This document shows positions 60,362 to 64,000 of a DNA stretch of 64,000 nt, one piece after another (position 1 is the first letter of the stretch; every line of letters begins with the position of its first letter). This DNA is from Actinomyces israelii DSM 43320 (GTDB lineage: Bacteria; Actinomycetota; Actinomycetes; Actinomycetales; Actinomycetaceae). The stretch is taken from assembly GCF_000711965.1 (NCBI RefSeq), contig NZ_JONS01000020.1, forward strand, positions 1 to 64,000. The letters run 5' to 3'. Position numbers and translations under genes: made by a program. The notes beneath the pieces were generated by a model. The model did not search any database. It saw nothing but the letters and a program-made list of their open reading frames with translations, and was not told where the DNA came from.

Positions 60362-62199
60362 CTACTGACAACAACACCGCCGACGGCGCATCCGCCGTGT
60401 CCGCCGACGCGTCTGCTGGGGCCGCCGCGTCCGCGGGCGCGCCGTTGCTGCGCGTCGAGGACCTCGAGGTGGCCTTCCGCTCCTCCACCGGGATGGTCCC
60501 GGCCGTTCGCCGGGCGAACCTGACGATCTACCCGGGGCAGAGCGTGGCCATCGTCGGGGAGTCCGGCTCGGGGAAGACCACCCTGGCCAATGCCGTCATC
60601 GGCCTGCTGCCGGGGACCGGGCGGGTGACCGGGGGCCGCATTCTGTTCGACGGCGAGGACATTGCGCACGCCTCCGACAAGCAGATGCAGCGTCTGCGCG
60701 GAAGCCAGATCGGGCTGGTCCCCCAGGACCCCATGACCAACCTCAACCCGGTGTGGTCCATCGGCTTCCAGGTGCGCGAGGCGCTGCGGGCCAACGGGCT
60801 GGCGGGCGTGGCGGACGACCGCCTCGCCAAGTTCGCCCCCAGGGAGGCGGGCCCGAGCCAGCCGGGCGAGGACGGGCGGGCGTCCCGGGCTCAGGGCAGG
60901 ATCGCCGTCTCCGAGCAGGTGGCCCTCCTGCTCGAGGACGCCGGGCTTCCCGACGCCGCCCGCCGCGCCGGGCAGTACCCGCATGAGTTCTCCGGGGGCA
61001 TGCGCCAGCGCGCCCTGATCGCCATCGGCCTGGCGGCGCGCCCCCGCCTGCTCATTGCCGACGAGCCCACCAGCGCCCTGGACGTGACCGTCCAGCGCCG
61101 CATCCTGGACCACCTCGGGCGCCTCACCCACGAGCTGGGCGCGGCGATGCTCTTCGTCACCCACGACCTCGGCCTTGCCGCGGAGCGGGCCGCGCACGTC
61201 GTCGTCATGCACCGCGGCCGCGTCGTGGAGTCCGGCCCGAGCCTGGACGTGCTCCAGAACCCGCGCCACCCCTACACCCGCCGACTCGTCGAGGCGGCGC
61301 CCTCGCTGGCCTCCCACCGCATCGAGGCCGCGCACGCCGAAGGCATCCAGGTCGCCTCCGACGAGCTGGGCGTCCACGAGATCGCGGAGGACGCCCCGGA
61401 GATCCTCCGGGTGGAGCACCTGACCAAGGTCTTCGACGTGCGCGGGGCCAAGGGCGCGGACGCGCATGTGAAGGCCGTCGATGACGTCACCTTCGGGGTG
61501 CGCCGCGGCACGACGACGGCTCTGGTCGGGGAGTCCGGCTCGGGCAAGTCCACGGTGGCGAACATCATCCTCAACCTGATCGACCCCACCGAGGGCAAGG
61601 TCTTCCACGACGGCGTCGACCTGTCGACCCTGAGGGGCAAGCAGCTCTTCGAGCTGCGGCGCATTATGCAGCCCGTCTTCCAGAACCCCTACGGCTCTCT
61701 GGACCCGATGTACTCCATCTACCGGATCGTCGAGGAGCCGCTGCGGGTGCACGGCGTGGGCGGTCGCAAGGAGCGCAACGAGCGCATCGCCGAGCTGCTC
61801 GACATGGTCGCCCTGCCGCGCTCGGTCATGCGGCGCTATCCCAATGAGCTCTCCGGCGGCCAGCGCCAGCGCGTGGCCATCGCCCGGGCCCTGGCCCTGC
61901 GACCCGAGATCGTCGTGCTGGACGAGGCCGTCTCGGCTCTCGACGTGCTCGTCCAGGCGCAGATTCTGCGGCTGCTGGCCGATCTGCAGGGAGAGCTGGA
62001 CCTGACCTACCTGTTCATCACCCACGACCTGGCGGTCGTGCGCCAGATCGCCGACGACATCGTGGTCATGGAGAAGGGGCGCGTGGTCGAGACCGGGCAC
62101 GCGGACGACCTGTTCGCCCGCCCGCGCGAGGCCTACACGCGCGAGCTGATCGACGCCGTCCCGGGCGCCCGGATCGCCCTGTACGGGGCGGCGGACTGA
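60358..62199 (+). CDS. Peptide ABC transporter fused double ATPase (DppD-DppF)
   Basis: A 613-residue protein from GTG 60358, overlapping the permease stop. Two complete ABC domains are present. The first has Walker [10 protein letters not shown], signature [20 protein letters not shown] and Walker [13 protein letters not shown] (residues about 30-320). The second has Walker [10 protein letters not shown], signature [20 protein letters not shown] and [11 protein letters not shown] (about 350-605). It serves the two permeases upstream in place of separate DppD and DppF. In the second half DEAVSALD replaces DEPTSALD; the Glu is kept. An N-terminal Ala/Ser tail ([20 protein letters not shown]) is low-complexity. 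Confidence 0.95.
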   Translation: MTTDNNTADGASAVSADASAGAAASAGAPLLRVEDLEVAFRSSTGMVPAVRRANLTIYPGQSVAIVGESGSGKTTLANAVIGLLPGTGRVTGGRILFDGEDIAHASDKQMQRLRGSQIGLVPQDPMTNLNPVWSIGFQVREALRANGLAGVADDRLAKFAPREAGPSQPGEDGRASRAQGRIAVSEQVALLLEDAGLPDAARRAGQYPHEFSGGMRQRALIAIGLAARPRLLIADEPTSALDVTVQRRILDHLGRLTHELGAAMLFVTHDLGLAAERAAHVVVMHRGRVVESGPSLDVLQNPRHPYTRRLVEAAPSLASHRIEAAHAEGIQVASDELGVHEIAEDAPEILRVEHLTKVFDVRGAKGADAHVKAVDDVTFGVRRGTTTALVGESGSGKSTVANIILNLIDPTEGKVFHDGVDLSTLRGKQLFELRRIMQPVFQNPYGSLDPMYSIYRIVEEPLRVHGVGGRKERNERIAELLDMVALPRSVMRRYPNELSGGQRQRVAIARALALRPEIVVLDEAVSALDVLVQAQILRLLADLQGELDLTYLFITHDLAVVRQIADDIVVMEKGRVVETGHADDLFARPREAYTRELIDAVPGARIALYGAAD

Positions 62200-62219
62200 C
62201 GCCCGGCACGGGACCCGCC

Positions 62220-62250
62220 GGCGGCGGGCACCGCCGTGGGGCCCGCCGCC
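62220..62250. terminator. Terminator-like hairpin after the first peptide-transporter operon
   Basis: GGCGGCGGGC (62220-62229) and GCCCGCCGCC (62241-62250) are perfectly complementary with an 11-nt loop, 20 bp past the ATPase stop. No T-run. It separates the first cluster from the second, whose first gene starts at 62444 with its own AT-richer leader. Confidence 0.65.
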
Positions 62251-62443
62251 TGTGAGATGTGCATCACGCGGAGTGTGTACGCCTGGTTTCGCGATGCGGG
62301 TACCCTGTCCCAGAACCGTCAGGACATGACGCCTGGTCCTCATCAGGGCTGGGTGCGGTGCTGGCGGGGATGTCCGCAACACCGGCCGGACGGTCACTCG
62401 TCGCCCGTCCGAACCCCGTCGGTATCCCGGAAGAGAAGACCGA

Positions 62444-63403
62444 ATGCTCCCGTATCTAGCGAGAAGGATCGCGAACTACGCGCTCCTGCTGTTCATCGCG
62501 ACATCCTTGGCGTACATCCTCGCCTCGGCCTCCCTGGACCCCGCGAATAACTGGAACCGCGAGGACACCACCCTCAACTGGGAGGCGATCAACGCCAACC
62601 TCATCCAGTACAACATCAGCTCCGAGCTGCCCGTATGGGGGCGCTACGTCACCTGGCTCAAGACCGTGGTCACGTCATGGGACTGGGGAGTGACTCCCAA
62701 GGGCGAGTCGATCAACGGCCTGATCGGCACCAAGATCGCGGTGTCTGTCCGCCTGGTCTTCCTCGGTGCCGCCATCGGCATGATCGGCGGCGTGGCGCTG
62801 GGCGCGTGGACCGCTACCCGCCAGTACCGGTTCTCGGACCGCGTCGTGTCCCTCATCGCCATGATCGTCATCTCCACCCCGGCCATGGTCATCGCCATCA
62901 TGCTGCAGGTCATCGCCGTACAGATCAACCAGCGCACCGGCTACCGGATCTTCGAGTTCACCGGTGAGGGGGAGGGAGTCGCGGGCAGGCTTCAGCACCT
63001 GCTGCTGCCGACCCTGTCGATGTCCTTGGGGGCGGTCGCCTCCTACTCCCGCTACCAGCGCAATCTCATGCTCGACACCCTGGGCGCCGACTACGTGCGC
63101 ACCGCGCGGGCCAAGGGACTCGTCAAGCGCAAGGCCGTCACCCGGCACGCCCTGCGCACCGCCCTGATCCCCATGGCCACCTACTTCGCCTTCGCCCTGG
63201 CGGCCCTGTTCACCGGGGCCGCGATCACCGAACGCGTCTACGGCTGGCACGGCATGGGCGAGTACTCCATCAACTCCATCTCCCAGTACGACATCAACGG
63301 CATCACGGCTGTGGTCGCTTTCTCCGGCTTGTGCACGCTCACCGGCGCGCTCCTGTCCGACGTCTTCGTCGCCATCGTCGATCCGCGAGTGAGGGTGAGC
63401 TGA
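62444..63403 (+). CDS. Peptide ABC transporter permease (DppB/OppB-like), second cluster
   Basis: A 319-residue permease (MLPYLARRIANYALLLFIAT then SLAYILAS). Compared with the first DppB-like protein it has a longer external loop (about residues 30-75, NREDTTLNWEAINANLIQYN), as in the OppB subgroup with the LDPxxN motif. The coupling loop is RTARAKGLVKRKAVTRHALR and the last loop ERVYGWHGMGEYSINSI. It is preceded by a 240-bp leader without a binding-protein gene, so the binding protein is either downstream outside the window or shared with the first cluster. Confidence 0.94.
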   Translation: MLPYLARRIANYALLLFIATSLAYILASASLDPANNWNREDTTLNWEAINANLIQYNISSELPVWGRYVTWLKTVVTSWDWGVTPKGESINGLIGTKIAVSVRLVFLGAAIGMIGGVALGAWTATRQYRFSDRVVSLIAMIVISTPAMVIAIMLQVIAVQINQRTGYRIFEFTGEGEGVAGRLQHLLLPTLSMSLGAVASYSRYQRNLMLDTLGADYVRTARAKGLVKRKAVTRHALRTALIPMATYFAFALAALFTGAAITERVYGWHGMGEYSINSISQYDINGITAVVAFSGLCTLTGALLSDVFVAIVDPRVRVS

Positions 63404-63405
63404 CC

Positions 63406-64000
63406 GTGACGACCACCAGGAACCCCAACGGCATGGACTCGATCGGCAAGCCCGGCACGGTTGGCGCCGCCGCATCACCGGCTGCCGAGCAGCTGGGGGA
63501 GTCCCCCCTGACCGGTCACGAGGCGGGCGAGGGCACCAAGGACAACCCTCGGGAGTCCAAGCGCCTGACGCGCGGCCAGATCACCGTGCGCCGCTTCCTG
63601 CGCAACAGGACCGCGGTCATGGGCGTGATCGGCTTCGCAGTGATCGCCCTCATGGCGCTCTTCGGCAATCACATCGGCCAGTGGGGGTACACCGACGTCG
63701 ACAACACCGCCTTCCTGGCCCCGCCCGGGCCGAGGCACTGGTTCGGCACCACCCAGGGGGGGCGAGACGTTTTCGCTCTGGTGGTCGAGGGCACCCGCAA
63801 GTCAATGCTCATCGGCGTGTGCGTCGCCCTCCTCCAGACCGGCATCGCGGCGATCATCGGATCCTCAGCCGCCTACTTCGGCGGCTGGTGGGAGCGGATC
63901 GCCCTGTGGTTCACCGACATGCTTCTGGTGGTGCCCTCCTTCCTCATTATCGCCATCCTGTCCCAGCGGGCCGGCGCGGCGAGGGGGTCGATCGTCCTGT
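63406..64000 (+). CDS. Peptide ABC transporter permease (DppC/OppC-like), truncated by the window end
   Basis: Starts at GTG 63406, 3 nt after the stop of the DppB-like gene, and runs off the window. The visible 198 residues have a hydrophilic tail of about 60 residues, then ITVRRFLRNRTAVMGVIGFA (helix 1), the conserved RHWFGTTQGGRDVFALVVEG (HxFGTDxxGRDVxxxxxxG motif) and GTRKSMLIGVCVALLQTGIA, followed by WERIALWFTDMLLVVPSFLI. The missing end should carry the EAA coupling loop. Confidence 0.93.
   Translation, partial: MTTTRNPNGMDSIGKPGTVGAAASPAAEQLGESPLTGHEAGEGTKDNPRESKRLTRGQITVRRFLRNRTAVMGVIGFAVIALMALFGNHIGQWGYTDVDNTAFLAPPGPRHWFGTTQGGRDVFALVVEGTRKSMLIGVCVALLQTGIAAIIGSSAAYFGGWWERIALWFTDMLLVVPSFLIIAILSQRAGAARGSIVL

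Noticed and set aside
56626-62397. Two very long minus-strand open frames (over 900 codons each) antisense to the peptide-transporter genes
   Set aside because: They mirror the third-position GC bias of the real plus-strand genes, have Gly/Val/Asp/Leu-biased composition with no domains, and would lie antisense to clear ABC transporter genes.

Overview
The window is high-GC (roughly 70%) DNA from an actinobacterium. It has GTG/TTG starts, GTGA and ATGA start-stop overlaps, an LPxTG surface protein, lipobox lipoproteins, an LpqH-like lipoprotein and a GabD2-type dehydrogenase. The gene set fits the Actinomycetaceae (Actinomyces-like), but no rRNA or marker gene is present to fix the genus. I see no tRNA or rRNA genes, and no phage or conjugative module.

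Layout. 1-5.4 kb: a repeat-rich accessory area. It holds two convergent tetratricopeptide (TPR) genes, one broken by a decayed IS630-family element and the other by an amber codon, then two small unknown genes and a PP2C phosphatase fragment. 5.6-9.3 kb: an intact four-gene TroABCD-type manganese/zinc ABC importer. 9.3-13.7 kb: a gene graveyard (helicase, DUF4143 ATPase, acetyltransferase and PEP-utilising enzyme remnants) with a Phd-VapC toxin-antitoxin pair. 13.7-25.6 kb: a VOC protein, an NmrA-like protein, MgtC, an aldehyde dehydrogenase, a methyltransferase, a second VapBC pair, a TetR regulator with a DHA2 efflux pump, a lipoprotein, a CAP-domain pseudogene and a polytopic membrane protein. 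25.6-27.7 kb: a second graveyard with a glutamine synthetase fragment. 27.8-38.5 kb: a luciferase-like oxidoreductase, an orphan ParA/MinD-like ATPase with a long Pro/Ser/Ala linker, an LPxTG CAP protein, a GNAT, an M48 protease, a Pth2-type peptidyl-tRNA hydrolase, GtrA and a HAD phosphatase. 38.6-42.3 kb: a LacI regulator, Dcu-type transporter and DapA-family aldolase cluster. 42.5-47.0 kb: a thiamine operon (ThiD-TenA fusion, MFS transporter, ThiM, ThiE) behind a TPP riboswitch. 47-56.6 kb: single metabolic genes (M18 peptidase, OYE, patatin, Nudix, PLP-fold protein, hydrolase, BioY, BASS transporter, luciferase-like). 56.7-64 kb: two peptide (Dpp/Opp) ABC transporter clusters, the second cut by the window end.

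Two observations stand out. First, the peptide-binding lipoprotein at 56725-58365 reads as a circular permutation. The block that forms the C-terminal part of OppA/DppA-like proteins lies directly after the lipoprotein signal, ahead of the block that normally begins the mature protein. Second, a family of 22-bp tandem units (core ACCGATCTCG) occurs as 23 units at 10 loci. All are between genes or in decayed DNA, and terminal units run into a GARGGGG tail. Weaker signals are three repeat-spacer-repeat units with 61-62-nt period but no cas genes, a 30-nt perfect palindrome, and several clear operators and terminator-like hairpins.
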